This document shows positions 1-11,373 of a stretch of 64,000 nucleotides of DNA, one piece after another. Source of the DNA: Camelus bactrianus (taxonomy: Eukaryota; Chordata; Mammalia; Artiodactyla; Camelidae). The stretch is taken from contig NC_133545.1 of NCBI RefSeq assembly GCF_048773025.1, positions 83,202,501 through 83,266,500 of the forward strand, read 5' to 3'. The number at the start of each line of letters is the position of its first letter. Within the stretch, counting starts at the first letter, position 1. Position numbers and translations under genes: made by a program. The notes below the pieces were generated by a model. That model was not told where the DNA came from. It saw only the letters and a program-made list of their open reading frames with translations, and made no database searches.

Positions 1-383
1 AAAAATGTGGATATACATACAATGGAATATTATTCCGTCTTAAAAAGTAAGGGCATTCTGCAATATGTTACAATATGGGAGGACCTTGGGGACATTATGC
101 TAAATGAAATAAGCCAATCAGAAAAAGGCATGTACTGTACTTACAGTAGTCAAAATCATAAAGACAGAAAATAGAATCGTTGTTAGCAGGGGCTGGGGGC
201 AGGAGATAATGAGGAGATGTTATTGTTTAACGGGTATAGAGCTTCAGTTTCACAAGATGGAAACAGTTACGGGGATGCACAGTGGTGATTTTTGCACAAC
301 TGGGAATGTATTTGATACCACATGCCTGTGCACTTAAAAATGGTTAAGATGGAAATTTTATGTTATGTGTATTTTAACACAGA
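1..383 (+). repeat. L1 3' end (old mammalian L1M type)
   Basis: The usual 3' untranslated landmarks of old L1s are here in sense: tacaatggaatattattc, acattatgctaaatgaaataag, ggggctggggg and ttaaaaatggttaagatgg, ending ttatgtgtattttaacaca. It is cut by the window edge. It abuts the BLVRA CpG island. Confidence 0.8.
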
Positions 384-459
384 GATAGAGAAAGCTTGTC
401 GGCCTGTTCCACCAGGGCTACCTTGGGGGCTACTAACCCCAAAAGGACCTAGCGGGTTG
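384..459. other. Short unassigned spacer between L1 and CpG island
   Basis: Single-copy-looking sequence between the L1 end and the CpG island. Nothing recognised. Confidence 0.3.
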
Positions 460-1270
460 CACGTGGCGGGAGAGGGGCGGAGGAGGGGGCCGCGATGCGC
501 ACCACTCGCGGGCAGAGCACAGCGGCCACGGCCCCAGACAGCCCTGCAGGCCCCGGAGCAGCGCAGGGCGACAGGGCGGCAGACGCGGGCCTGCACTTGT
601 TCCCAGACCGTCCTGCGGGCGCCCTCACGGTGCAGAGCGCCGGGGCCGCGCCCTCCCTGGAGGGGGCGTGAGGCGGGACCCCTCGCATCACCGGCGCCAG
701 CTTCTCCTCCTCCCCGCCCTCCCGCCCGAGCCCTCCAGCCGGTTGGCCAATCCCAGCCGGGCTCCCGCTCCCGGATCTCCCGGCTGCTGGTGGCGCGGGG
801 CCCCGAGACTGCGCGGAGAGCTCGAGCTTTGTGCCCGGCCGCAGGTAAGGCGCGCGCCGGCGATCGGGGGTCGCGCGGGGCTTTTTTAAGACCCTCAGGC
901 GGGAGCCTGCAAGCCGATGCCCGCGGGGAGACCGGGTACCCGCCCCGCGGCCGGAGCCCTCGGCGCCCCCAGCCCGGGCCGGCGCGGAGCGGGGTGGTCC
1001 GGAGGCTCTGCTGGCTGGGGATCGCGACGTGCTCTCCGCGCAGGGCCTTTCTTAAATAAACAAAGACGGATTATTGAAAACATTAAATCCATAGGTCACT
1101 TGCAAAATGCTTATGGTTTCGGGTTTTATGCGGACACCGTCGGCTGGGGCCGGCGCGCTGTGCGGCGTAGTCCGGGTGCGGCGGCCGGGAATCGCGCGGG
1201 CCGGGCCGGGCTGGGGTTCTGCTCCTCGGGGCGAACCCCGCGCGGGTCACTTAACCTCTCCTGGCCGCGC
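460..1270. promoter_or_regulatory. BLVRA: CpG island promoter of BLVRA
   Basis: GC-rich, CpG-dense DNA starts abruptly after an L1 3' end and runs through the first exon into intron 1, with an AT-rich dip at about 1050-1110. It contains GC-box-like runs (cctccccgccctcccgcccg near 710-730) and a CCAAT box inside the palindrome TTGGCCAA at about 744-751, roughly 95 bases before the first splice donor. No TATA box is evident, as is usual for a housekeeping CpG-island promoter. Island edges are by eye. Confidence 0.85.
760..844 (+). other. BLVRA: BLVRA exon 1, non-coding (5' end approximate)
   Basis: The end is set by the splice donor CAG|GTAAGG with GT at 845-846 inside the CpG island. The family is known to have a non-coding first exon in a CpG island, and exon 2 carries the start codon. 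The transcription start is not visible in the sequence; 760 is a guess placed just downstream of the CCAAT box at about 747-751. Confidence 0.6.
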
Positions 1271-2336
1271 TCTGCTCCTTGGAAACTGGAAAACCTTATC
1301 ATAGACGCTGTTGTGAGGGCTACATGAATTAAGTGCAGTCTAAAAACACAGCCTGAGCTCCCAGCAACCACAGGGTTCTCTGCGACGGACATTTCCAAGT
1401 GCTGATACCTTGAATTGTGCTGCAAAGGACTTAAGGTAGTTTGCAATCGCACAGAATAGTAACGAATCAACATAAAATAAATAGAACCAGATGTGGGGAG
1501 CAGACAGTGTAAGACAGGAAGTCTGAGGGCAGAAAAATAAAGTGCGAATCTTCTGTGAAAATGAAAATGTTCTGTATTTAAGGAACTTACATTTAAATAG
1601 CCACGTGTGTCTAGTGGCTGCCTTATAGGACAGGGCAGATCTGGTACTATTTTTGTAGTTAAGTCTCAGATTTGTCTCTAGGAAAGTAAATTGATCAGTT
1701 GCATAGTTCTCGTTATTTGAAAGTAAAGTATACTTCATTCATTCATCTTCAAATATTAATAGCCTTGGAAGACGTGGAACCATTCCTTATAATTAACTGT
1801 AAAGACGATATTCTGTGTTTCATTATTAGAGCACCCTGATATACTGCCATATGAAAGTACTCAGTTGAGGAACTGGGGCTGGGAAGGATAGAGTCAGTGA
1901 ACATGGCATAATTTATAACTTCTAAAAGAGTTTTGAATAATTATACAAATGTTAACTAACCTTTATAGCAAAAATTAAAATACAGAGATAAGCAAAAAAA
2001 AAATGAAATCACTAAAAATTACACCAGAGACATAATTACAGTTAATATTTTGATGTATTTATATATTTACAGATTTTTGCCCCATGTAGCCACTTTATTT
2101 TCCTTGGCAGGCCCTAAAGAATCCAGCTCCCTTCAAGGGTGAGGGTAGCCTTCACCTTAACCCTGGGACTTCCCAGGCCAGCACCTGGCCCGATCTGAGG
2201 TTACCATCTCCCTAATCCTTCTGCCTGTACTTCTGCCAGTGGCCTGGCTTGGGGGCAATGATTTCAGGCAGCTAAGAGAGCTTTTCAGAGAGGAGGAATG
2301 TCACAGCTGTGGTTCGTTCTGCATGAGGAGTAATCC
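1271..2336. other. BLVRA: Intron 1 start, no feature recognised
   Basis: AT-rich, apparently unique intronic DNA after the CpG island. I see no gene, RNA or clear repeat. A poly(A) run lies near 1994-2003. Confidence 0.4.
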
Positions 2337-2520
2337 AGAGTTCCTCATCCTTGGCACTGTTGATATTTGGGGCTGAATAACTCTTTTGTTGTTGTTGTTG
2401 TTGGGGTGGGGAGGGTGTCTTGTGCATGAAAGGATGTTTGGCAGCATTCCTTGGGTACTCCCCCTTCTCATCATTACAGTTGACAGTCAGAAATGTTGGT
2501 TGAAACCACTTGGGTTAACA
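2337..2520 (-). mobile_element. MER5A-like hAT-Charlie non-autonomous DNA transposon
   Basis: The order of phrases cttggcactgttgatatttg, ggggctgaataactctttt, tgcatgaaaggatgtttggc, agcattcc and cagtcagaaatgttgg follows the reverse complement of MER5A as I remember it. A (TTG)n run at about 2390-2402 sits where the element has a short G/T stretch. Ends are eroded. Confidence 0.6.
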
Positions 2521-3013
2521 GAAATTGCTAAATGATTGGTCACATGCTCTGAAGAAGTTCATATTCCAATTGCGTGTGAGAGAAAGACTGAGGTGGCAAC
2601 GGAGGCGTAAGTTAAGCCAAGGCATAACTTAAGTCCTGGCTGTATTATTCCTTTGTGGTGAGATTTTGGTGGGCAAGTAAGTACGTCAGTGAGGATGGAA
2701 ATAGAAAAATGCACAAAAGTGAAATAAATTTTTGAGGGGACTCTAAAAAAGAGGGGGTAGAATTCAAGAAACCAACAAGCGACAGTGAGGCACCCAGGAA
2801 AGGGGTTTGGCGGGGTGCCATCTCCACCCTGGTCTGAAGGGGCGGGGAAGGGACTGTGGTACCAGCTCCGAGGTGGGGTGGGGGGTGGGTTGGACTACCG
2901 GAGGAGGAGCTGCCCTTTGGGGATTTTGTGGCCTTGGCAGAATGCAGCCACGGCCAGAGCAGCAGCCCAGCGGGACAGGCCAGGTGGGAGATAAGTTCAC
3001 CAGCCTCTCCCTT

Positions 3014-3552
3014 TGTTATGAGTCCAAGCTTATGGTGTTCAGCCATGGGACAGGCCAATAAATCGAGAGACGAGGTATCGGGCGAGGAATAGCAACTTTT
3101 TTCCAAGGCCAGCAGACTGAGAAGATAGTAGACTAGTGTCCTTAAAGAACCATCTTACCCAAGTTATAATTCAGACTTCAAGAGGGAGGCGGTGTGGCTA
3201 GTTGTTGCAAGCTTTTTTTGGTGGGGGGCCAGACCCTGAGGGGTTGTGGTAATCCTTTGTTCCTGCAGTTGTCCATGTAGGTCGGCTCACAATGTTCCTG
3301 TAAACCGCCAAGATGACAAATGTTACTCTCTGTTCTGCAACTTTTTATCTCTATATGAATGAAAAGCAAAGGTCAAGCCTGGGAGGCACAGAGCCTGGCG
3401 AATGGGCTAGCATGTATATTTCAGGCTATTGGCGACGTTCTTTTACAAAGATACGGAGCCAGCAGTGACTCACCACAGGCAACCGTGCACAAAGTTGTGA
3501 GAGAGCAAGGAATAGAGCCAATGTGGAGTCAGGTTTGTTCTTCTCTGTTACA
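3014..3552 (-). mobile_element. Solitary LTR of an ERV1-like endogenous retrovirus, copy 1
   Basis: It is related along its length to the LTR at 6430-6850: shared blocks include gacaggccaat, ggaa(c/t)agcaact, gtg(t/g)ggctagttgttgcaa-type text and cggagtcag-type ends. It starts TGTTATGAGTCC and ends GTTACA on this strand, the inverted TG...CA ends of an LTR. Flanks read CCTT and CCTC, a possible 4-base target duplication. No internal retroviral sequence adjoins it, so it is a solo LTR fossil. Confidence 0.55.
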
Positions 3553-3904
3553 CCTCTCCCCTCCTCTGCCCACTGATCTCCTCTGGCCAAACTCAAGTGG
3601 AAGCTGAAGGGTGGGGAGCCCAGGTGATGCAGCCTGGGGAGGTCAGCTGGCTCCTGAGGGGGCAGGAGGGGGCAGACAGAGAACCACCATCAGCAAGTGA
3701 TCTAAGGTCTTCCTGCCTCTGAAGAATGAAAGTTGGGGGGCCCTACTTCTTAAGGGTTACCGTGGGAGTAAAAGGAGATAGACAAAACATGTTTTTGAAA
3801 AAGAAAAAAAAAAAAAGCACATACACACGTAGGTCACTGCTGCTTTTGACCTCTGGCTCTGTTCCATGCAGTAATGTCGTCATGCTGTTTTAGCCACTAC
3901 AGGA
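3553..3904. other. BLVRA: Intronic spacer, nothing recognised
   Basis: G-rich and A-rich simple stretches (ggggcaggagggggcaga near 3660; poly(A) near 3800). No gene or firm repeat call. Confidence 0.3.
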
Positions 3905-4429
3905 TTTTTTTTTTTTCCAGCTTTATTGGGGTGTAATTAACAAAAAAATTCTTAGATATTTTAAGTAGACAATGTGATGATTTGATACACAGAAGAATTA
4001 TGAAAGTATTCTCTCCATCCGAGTAAATTAACACACATATTTACTGTTTTTGTTTTTGATGAGAAGGTTTAAGTTCTACTCCCAGCAAATTTCAGTTATG
4101 CAAGACAGTGTTATCAACTATAGTTACCATTTTATATATTTTTAGATCCTCAGACCTTATTGATTTTATAACTGAAAATGTGTACCCTTTTACCAACCTC
4201 TTCCTATTTCCCCCATACCCCAGGCCCTGGGAACCCCTTTTCTACTCTTTCCGTGAGTTTGATTCTTTTGTTCTTTTAGATTCCACATTTAAGTAATAAT
4301 ACCATGCAGTATTTCTCTTCCTATGTCTGGCTTATTTCACTTGGCTTAACACCATCCAGGTTCACCTATGTTGTCAAAAATGAAAAGATTTCCTTCTTTT
4401 TTTAAGGCTGAATAATATTCCTTGGTACC

Positions 4430-4554
4430 TGCAGGGCATTGGTTCCAGGATCCCCTCTGGATACCAGAATCCTTGGCTGCATAAGTCCGTGATATAAAAT
4501 GGTACAGTACAGTGAATATGGATTACACATCCTCAGATATGGAGGGCTGACTGT
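4430..4554 (+). mobile_element. MER2-like Tigger (Tc1/mariner) fragment inside L1
   Basis: ggtacctgcagggcattggt, tccaggatcccc, ggataccagaatcc and gatatggagggctgactgta follow the 5' and 3' ends of MER2 with the middle missing. A TA lies at the right edge, as expected for this superfamily. L1 text resumes on both sides. Confidence 0.5.
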
Positions 4555-4694
4555 ATATAGATCATACCTTTATCTTTGCATCCATCGAAAGTCCGTGATA
4601 TAAAATGGTATAGTACAGTGAATACGGATTACGCATCCTCAGATATGGAGGGCTGATTGTATATAGATCATACCTTTATCTTTGCATCCATCGA
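4483..4694. repeat. Two-copy tandem duplication, 106-bp unit
   Basis: Unit 1 at 4483-4588 and unit 2 at 4589-4694 each run from aagtccgtgatataaaatgg to tttgcatccatcga with only a few differences. The unit joins the right half of the MER2-like fragment to the L1 sequence beyond it, so the duplication postdates that insertion. Confidence 0.9.
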
Positions 4695-6429
4695 TCGACA
4701 CTTAGGTTGTTTCCATGTCTTGGCTATTATAAATAATGCTGCAAAGAACATGGGAGTACATGTATATCTCTACAAGATAATTATTTTGTTTCCTTTGGAT
4801 ATATACTCAGAATTGGGATTGCTGGATCATCCAGTAGTTACATTTTTAATTTCTTGAGGAATCTCTGCATTGTTTCCCATAGTGGCTGTACCAGTTTGCA
4901 TTCCCATCAAGAATGCACGAGGATTCCCTTTTCTCTATATCCTCACCAGCATTTGTTATCTTTCTTCTTTTTGATAATTGCTATCCTAGCGTGTGAGATG
5001 ATTTCTCTTCATGGTTTTGATTTCAGTTTCCCTGATGATTAATGATGCTGAAGGCTGAAATCTTTTCATATACCTGTTGGCCTTCTATATATCTTCTTTG
5101 GAAGAATGCCTTTTAAGTCTCTCTGCCCATTTTAAAATTGGATCATGTGTGTTTTTTAACTATTGAGTTGTATGATTTCCTCATATATTTTGGATATTAA
5201 CCCCTTATGAAATATGTGTGGTTTGCAAATATTTTCTCCCATTCCATGGCTTCCTTTGCTGTGCAGAAGCTTTTTGGTTTCATGTAGTCCTGCTTGTTTA
5301 TTTTGGTTTTTGTTACCTTTGCTTTAGGTGGCTAATAAAAAAATCATTGCCAAGACCAATGTCAAGGAGCTTACCCCTCATGTATTCTTCTAGATTTACA
5401 GTTTCAGATCTTATGTGGCTCCATACAAATTTTAGGGTTGCTTTTTCTATTATTGTGAAGAATGTCATTGGAATTTATAGAGATTGCACTGAATCTATAG
5501 ATTGCTTTGGGTAGTATGGACATGTTAATAATATTAATTCTCCCAGTCTATCAGCACAGAATATCTTTTTATTTCTTGTATCTTTCAGTTTCTTTCATCA
5601 GTGTCTTAAGAGTTTTCATTGTACAGATCTTCACCTCCTTGGTTAAATTTATTCCTGAGTATTTATTTGTTTTGGATGCTGTGGTAAATGAGCTTGTTTT
5701 CTTAACTTCTCTTTCTGATATTTTGTTGTTCGTGTATAGAAATGCAACTGATTTTTGTGTACTAATTTTGTGTCCTGCAACTTTACTGAATTCATTTATT
5801 AGTTCTTACAGTTTCGGGGTAGAGTCTTTCGATTTCCTTCACGAAGTATTACATAATGGCTTAAAGTCTGTTTTGTCTGATGCAAGTGTAACTCTTCCTG
5901 CTTTCTTCTGGAAATATCTTTTTCCACCTCTTCACTCAGTCGTATGTGTGTTCTTTAAAGTGAAGTAAACATAGCTGAGTCTTGTGGCTTTTTGTTTTCA
6001 ATGTCTTCAGCCACTCTCTGTGTTTTGATTATATGTGGTCCATTTACATTTAAAGTAATCATTGCCAGGTATTAACGTCCTATTGCCATTACATTGTTCT
6101 CTGTTTGTTTTATAATTTCTTTGTTTCTTTCTTCCTCTCTTGCCATCTTCCTTTGTGATTAGATGATTTCTTGTAGTGCTCTGCTTTGATTCCTTTTCTT
6201 TTCTCCTTTGTGTGTCTACTATAGGCTTTTGCTTTGTAATCACCATGAGGCGTACATAAAATATATTTATAATAGTCTATTTCAAGCTGATTGCAACTTA
6301 ACTTCAAATACATCCTAAAGCTCTACTTTCATACATTCCCTCCTCCACATTTTATGTTTTGGGGTCACAATGTACATCCTTTTTAAGTTGTTTATATTTA
6401 CAAGTAATTATAGTTATTTTTAATTCTTT

Positions 6430-6850
6430 CGTTACCGAGTCCAAACTCGTTGCACGACAGGCCAATACATTGGGAGAAGAGATGTTGGGGCAAGGAACAG
6501 CAACTTTACCCGGAAAGCCGGCAGGCCGAGAGGATGGCAGACTATAATGTCTTGGAGAACCATCCTGCTCCAGTCAGAATACAGGCTCCTTTTATGCAAA
6601 AAAGGGGAGAGGGTGTGGTTGATTGTTGCAAACTTCTTGGTGCAGGAATTCTTTGCTCTTGCCGCAGTCCACGTGGGCCAGCTCATGGTGCTCCTGCAAA
6701 ACCTCCAGCAAAACAAATGTTATTCTCTATTCTGCAATTTGTTATCTGTACGTGAGTGCAAAGCTAACAAGACTAAGCCTAGGAAACAGGGCACAGGGTT
6801 AAAGCCAAAGGAACAGAGCTAACACGGAGTCAGATTTGTTCTTTATTACA
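6430..6850 (-). mobile_element. Solitary LTR of an ERV1-like endogenous retrovirus, copy 2
   Basis: 421 bases inserted in the antisense L1, flanked on both sides by CTTT (6426-6429 and 6851-6854), the 4-base duplication typical of class I ERVs. On the minus strand it starts TGTAATAAAG, has a TATA-like TGCATAAAAGG (plus 6588-6598), and ends in GGACTCGGTAACG. Same family as 3014-3552. L1 sequence continues on either side, so no provirus body remains. Confidence 0.7.
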
Positions 6851-7060
6851 CTTTTGCCGGAGTTATAAGTGATTTACCCACAACCATGCTCATATTAGAG
6901 GATTCTGACTTGAACTGTATACTTTCCTTTATCAGTGAGTTTTTCGTATGTTTTCCTCTTACGAATTAGCATCCTTTCATTTCGGCTTGAAGATCTCCCT
7001 TTAACATTTCTTCTAAGCCCGGAATAATGGTGATGAACTCCTTTAGTTTTTTGTTTGTTT

Positions 7061-7190
7061 TTTGTATTTTTAATTGTTTGGGGGGGGGATGTAATTAGGT
7101 TTTTATTTATTTACTTATTTATTTTCATGGAGGTACTGGGCAGGACACATTCTGAACACTCTACCACTGAGCCACCCCTCCACCCCCCAA
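7061..7190 (-). mobile_element. Camelid tRNA-Ala-derived SINE
   Basis: Antisense copy: tail ttatttatttacttattta, then tactgggcaggacacattct and ctctaccactgagccacccc, the reverse of the tRNA-like head. A target duplication is visible: TTTAGTTTTTTGTTTGTTT (7042-7060) against TTTAGCTATTGTTTGTTT (7191-7208), with a few differences, so it is not recent. Confidence 0.85.
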
Positions 7191-7790
7191 TTTAGCTATT
7201 GTTTGTTTGGAAAATGTTTAAATCTTTCCTTCAATCCTGAAGGGCAACTTTGCCAGGTAAAGTAGCCTTGCTTGGCTTTTTTTTTTTTTTTCCCTTCAGT
7301 TTACATTCCATTCCATTCTGGCCTGCGAAGTTTCTGCTGATAAAGATGCTGATAATCTTATGGGCGTTCCCTTGTATAGAACGTGCTGATTTTAGCTTAG
7401 TGCTTTTAAGAATCTCTTCTTGTCTTTAGCTTTTGACAGTGTAATTATGCTGTGTCTTGGTGTGGATCTCTTTGGATTTATCTTCTTTAGTCTTTGGGGG
7501 GCCTCATGGATCTGGACGTCTGCTGCTTTCCCCAAGTTAAGGAAATTTCCAGCAATTAATTCTTTGAATAAACTTTCTGCCCATTTCTTTCTCTCTTTTC
7601 TCCTTCTGAGCCCCTTATAATGCATATCTTCGACCACTTGTTCTTGTCCCATAAATCCCTTCAGCTATCTTTACTTTAAAAATTTTTTTTTCTTTTCGCT
7701 GCTCTGACTTTAATAATAGTGCTCTTGTCTTCCGAGTTCACTGATCTTTCTTCCATTGATCTAGCTCATCTGCCCTTCCCCACCTCCTTT

Positions 7791-7910
7791 TTACAGAAGC
7801 AGGAACCAAAGCGCCCAGAGACCATGTGCCCCTGCCTGGGTCACACAGCTACTGGGCACCCAGGCCAGTTCTAGAACTGTGGTCTCTTGAGTCACAGGCA
7901 GGCTTTTAAT
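7791..7910. repeat. MIR-like fragment
   Basis: ggtcacacagctactgggcacc is the MIR core signature (ggtcacacagctagtaag). Short and eroded. Confidence 0.45.
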
Positions 7911-8214
7911 TTCCCAGAGATCGTCTGCATGCTCGGACTCCGAAGCGGTTTAGTAAACCTGCTGCCTTAGTTCTGGGGGAAGGAGAAACCTACTTGAAAA
8001 TGCTTCCGGCAGGTTATTTATGCCAAAGGGTTAACTTTTTCTCCTTTAACTTTCTAGTTGGACCACTACAGCCAGAGCTGACCTTTGTAATTACACAGCA
8101 ATTCAGGAACTAACTCAAGATTCTTCTTCCGTTTTTTGTTGTTGTTGTTGGGTTTTTTGGTTTCTTTTTTGGAGGTATACCGTATATTTCTGGGTGAGAA
8201 AGCTGAATGATTAA

Positions 8215-8800
8215 CGCTAATTTAATTTATAAACTTGACGCAATCCTAGGCAGAGTCACAGTGGAATTTTTTTTAACTTGACAGAGTTGATTAATCTAGG
8301 AGTCTGAGCAAACAAGAGTACAGAAGAATACTGAACAAGTTAATACGAGAACTTACCAAACGACCAGATATCAAGACATATTGTAAAGCCACAGAAATGT
8401 AAATAATGTACTTACTATAGGCATGGGGACTGAGGTCAGTGGTACAGCAGAGAAAGTAAAAAAAAAAAAAAAAAAAAAAATAAGGAATAACCAAAAGGAA
8501 TAACCATATTCACAAGAATTTAAGTATAAGTCATTGGGGGAAAGGATAAAATATTCATATGATATGGGAACAACTCAACTATTTGGGAGAATTACATTAG
8601 CTCATGCCACATACCAAAATACAGTTTAGACTGATTAAAATGAATACGTAAATAGAGGGAAAAAAGTTAACAACCTAAAAGAAAACAAAAATGTGTCTAT
8701 TGGTCTTTCCAAACATAATGCTAAAAGTCCAAAACTTTAAAGCCTTTTTCGTGTTTGACCATTAAAATATTAAACCCTTGAAATAAAAAGACAAAATGAA
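8215..8800 (+). mobile_element. Eroded L1 fragment (ORF2 3' region)
   Basis: Weak L1 resemblance: gaccagatatcaagacatattgtaaag, the preferred wording of old L1 ORF2 near the C terminus, with poly(A) at 8458-8481. Boundaries and subfamily are uncertain. Confidence 0.35.
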
Positions 8801-9629
8801 ATCTTGTTAGAGGGTTAGGTCTTAGATCTTTTAGAACATATTAAAATGTAGAATAAAGTTCTCTCTGAGTTCTGTTTACACTTTAACCAGTTTTGGCCGG
8901 TCAGTGGAGAGGAAGGGAAAGATGTGTGTGGGCAGGGAGGGTGTTGAGAGATGGGGTTTGCTGCCTCTCCCAACAGTGCTGTCTTATTATGATGGGAGTT
9001 AAAAGCTGGAGACGGAGGAATGTGGAGAGGATCTGGCCAGGATACCCCTGCTGAATGTGCTTTGTAAGTGATAATCAATTCATCCTCAGTAATAGACTGC
9101 CGATGCCCACGGTGGTAGGATTTCTAGGTGAAGTCCTTTCTCATCATGCATGCACATCTCTGCAGATTGCTTTTGTTTTGTTTTGCTTTCCCCAGATTCT
9201 GTGGGAAAGCAGTAAAGTTCCTAAGTGATGTTATATAGACGGTTTTTATAGGAAAGCATTTTTGGAAGTCCTCATTAGACAGGGAAGCTGTAGTAATACT
9301 TCTGCGAGGACAGAGGATTCAGGGCAACTTAATGATTTCTCCTGAACGAGGTCTGGGGACTGGAAACATAGATGGGAAACAGCTGGATCACTAGGTCAGA
9401 GGTTGCTGGGCGGTTTGGAGTTTTACTAGACGTTGCTAGACTGCCTTCTGTAGAGATGGTGCCTGCCTATGGTTAGTTCCTCAATAAGGTCAGAGAGTAT
9501 TTTCCTCCACACTTCGACCATCACACTGTGGCAAACATTTTGATCTCTGCCAATTTGATAGAGCCTCTTGATGAGGTAATTTTATGACTGAGGTTGAGCA
9601 CTGTTTTAAGAGTCACCAGATTTTCCTTT
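8801..9629. other. BLVRA: Intron 1, no feature recognised
   Basis: Apparently unique sequence of mixed composition. No exon, RNA gene or convincing repeat seen. Confidence 0.35.
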
Positions 9630-10025
9630 TCTGGGAGTCAGACAGCATTTTAGAGCCAGAACGGACCTTTGAGATGAAGTCCAACCCTTCAGCCTACAGA
9701 TTGGGAACCTGTTTGGCCATGGTCACTTGGCTAGTCCATTCCTGAAGCCAGACCAAACCCCAGATCTCCTATTTCTCATAAAAGCTCTCTGGGTGAGTGT
9801 CAGACGGTGCTGTAAAGGTCTCTGTGGCAGTCTGAGCTTGACTCTAGAACCAGAAAGCTGGAAATTACAGGGCAAGGCCACAACACCGTGACTGTGAGGC
9901 CCAGGGCTGGAACCCACCCTGAACTCCAGGTACCTGATCTGCAAAATGGAATTAATATTAGCCTTTTTGCCAAGGCTGCAAGGAGGAGGGTTGGTGCAGA
10001 TAAAGTAGCTGACACAAGCAGGCTC
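9630..10025. repeat. Two MIR-like ancient SINE remnants
   Basis: 9640-9780 has the style gaccttt-gagatgaagtccaaccctt-cagattgggaacc; 9830-10025 has ctgatctgcaaaatggaattaat with the class-typical splice-like end. Both fit MIR-family SINEs, strongly diverged. Confidence 0.4.
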
Positions 10026-11021
10026 TCACAACTGTCATCCTCTTCCTCCTGTTTTGTTATCTGACTTCTCCACTCACATGGAAGCTCCAACAGAGACGAA
10101 CTAACATTCTTCAGATTATAAGTGAAGCTCAGTGGTGTTGGGGCGGGCATCACTGCGGGGAGGGCAGCAGGGCAGGCTCTCCTGGGAGCCCCTGCGGTCC
10201 AGACTTGGTCCTTGACTTAGCCCTGGCCTTTTCTGGCTTTCCTGTCAGTGTCTTGGTCAGCCTTCGTTCTCGAGAAGACATCACGCCTGTGCTGACTCCC
10301 GGGGATCTGAGAAGAACACTCCCCCTCTTTGTCACTCCCTCTCTGCTTTTGAGGGTTTGTCTTCCAGAAAGTTCCCGCTTTCAGATTTCCCAGGAAAGAG
10401 GAAAGGGCTCCAAATGGCAAAAGGAAAGGCAGCACGTGGCCAGGTTGGGTCACGAGACCCACTGTCAAAGGAGGAAGGAGGAATGGGCAAGAGAGGAGGG
10501 AGGGAGTTACTGAAAATGAGTTATTTTCAACACAAGCCCCAATGATCATCCCAGGCGATCTTAGGATGGCCAGGGTTTTTAAAAACGGGTGTTATTATTT
10601 CACAGTTGCTCTTCCCAGTGGCCTAACCCTTCTTATATTTTGAGAGAGAATAAGATCAAATGCAGGGCTGGGTCCAAGGACAGAGGCTGCCTCAGCCCTC
10701 CGTTCCCGGAGGTCCTGGAGGGCCCCGCTTCCCTGCTCAGCAACTCAGGAGCATCCTTTGCATTGGCTTCCGGGACCCTGCCCTCCTCCCCTCCCACAAC
10801 CAGGTGGAAGGGCTGGAAAGGCCTCCTTAGTCCTTTGCCGTCGCCTCTGTCGTCCACTCACCATCCTAGTTTAATAAAGAGGCAGTTCTAATGGTTTTGA
10901 AAAATGAGAAATTTAATTTTTGGGACCCCTTTGTTTTACCATCAATCCTGGTGATTCTCTGTGATTGGCTCTTTGACCATCTGAGTGCCATCTTCCTGGA
11001 TGCCTGTTGAAAATGCAGATT
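10026..11021. other. BLVRA: Intron 1, no feature recognised
   Basis: Moderately GC-rich unique-looking DNA with many short open frames on both strands, none with codon or domain character. Confidence 0.3.
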
Positions 11022-11373
11022 CTTTTTTTTTTTTTTTGTACTGAAGTATATAGTCAGTTACAATATGTCAATTTCTGGTGTGCAGCACAGTGTCCCGGTC
11101 GTGATATATATACATATATTCATTTTCCTATTCTTTTTCATTAAAGGGTATTACAAGATATTGAATATAGTTCCCTGTGCCATACGGATGAAATTTGTTT
11201 ATCTGTTTTTATACATAGTGGTTAACCTTTGCAAATCTCAAACTTTCAGATTTTTCCCTTCCCACCCTCTTGCCCCCAGTAACCATATGATTGTTTACTA
11301 TGTTTGTGAGTCTGTTTCTGTTTTGTAGATGAGTTCATAGTGTCTTTTTTTTAATTTTATTTTTATTTTTAGA
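11022..11373 (-). mobile_element. 5'-truncated L1 3' end, lineage-specific
   Basis: Poly(T) at 11022-11038 then cagttacaatatgtcaattt, ggtgtgcagcacagtgtccc, ttccctgtgccatacgg and tctgttttgtagatgagttc. It is the same 3' end as at 60031-60388 and, in the other orientation, 63244-63836. This L1 3' end is younger than the L1M copies elsewhere in the window. Confidence 0.8.

Larger units (their letters stand above)
3905..7790 (-). mobile_element. Antisense L1 (L1M type) carrying several later insertions
   Basis: Starting at tttattggggtgtaattaac it reads as the reverse complement of an L1: 3' end first (3905-4430), then decayed ORF2 (about 4695-5970), the inter-ORF region, and ORF1 at about 7390-7650. 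The ORF1 translation on the minus strand contains N-F-L-N-L-G-K-A-A-D-V-Q-I and P-R-H-S-I-I, matching the L1 ORF1p core (NFPNLGKEADIQIQEA, TPRHIIIK). It is heavily deleted. A MER2-like element, a 106-bp tandem duplication, an LTR (6430-6850) and a SINE (7061-7190) lie inside it. Confidence 0.75.

Noticed and set aside
322-1059. 245-codon open frame at the left end
   Set aside because: It starts in L1 and runs through the CpG island; GC-rich DNA lacks stops in one frame by chance. Arg/Pro/Ala-rich, no domain.
5507-5968. 153-codon open frame on the + strand
   Set aside because: Reverse strand of L1 ORF2; no independent coding sign.
3014-6850. The two related LTRs as the ends of one provirus
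   Set aside because: The sequence between them is antisense L1 and a MER2-like element, not retroviral, and the second LTR has its own target duplication.
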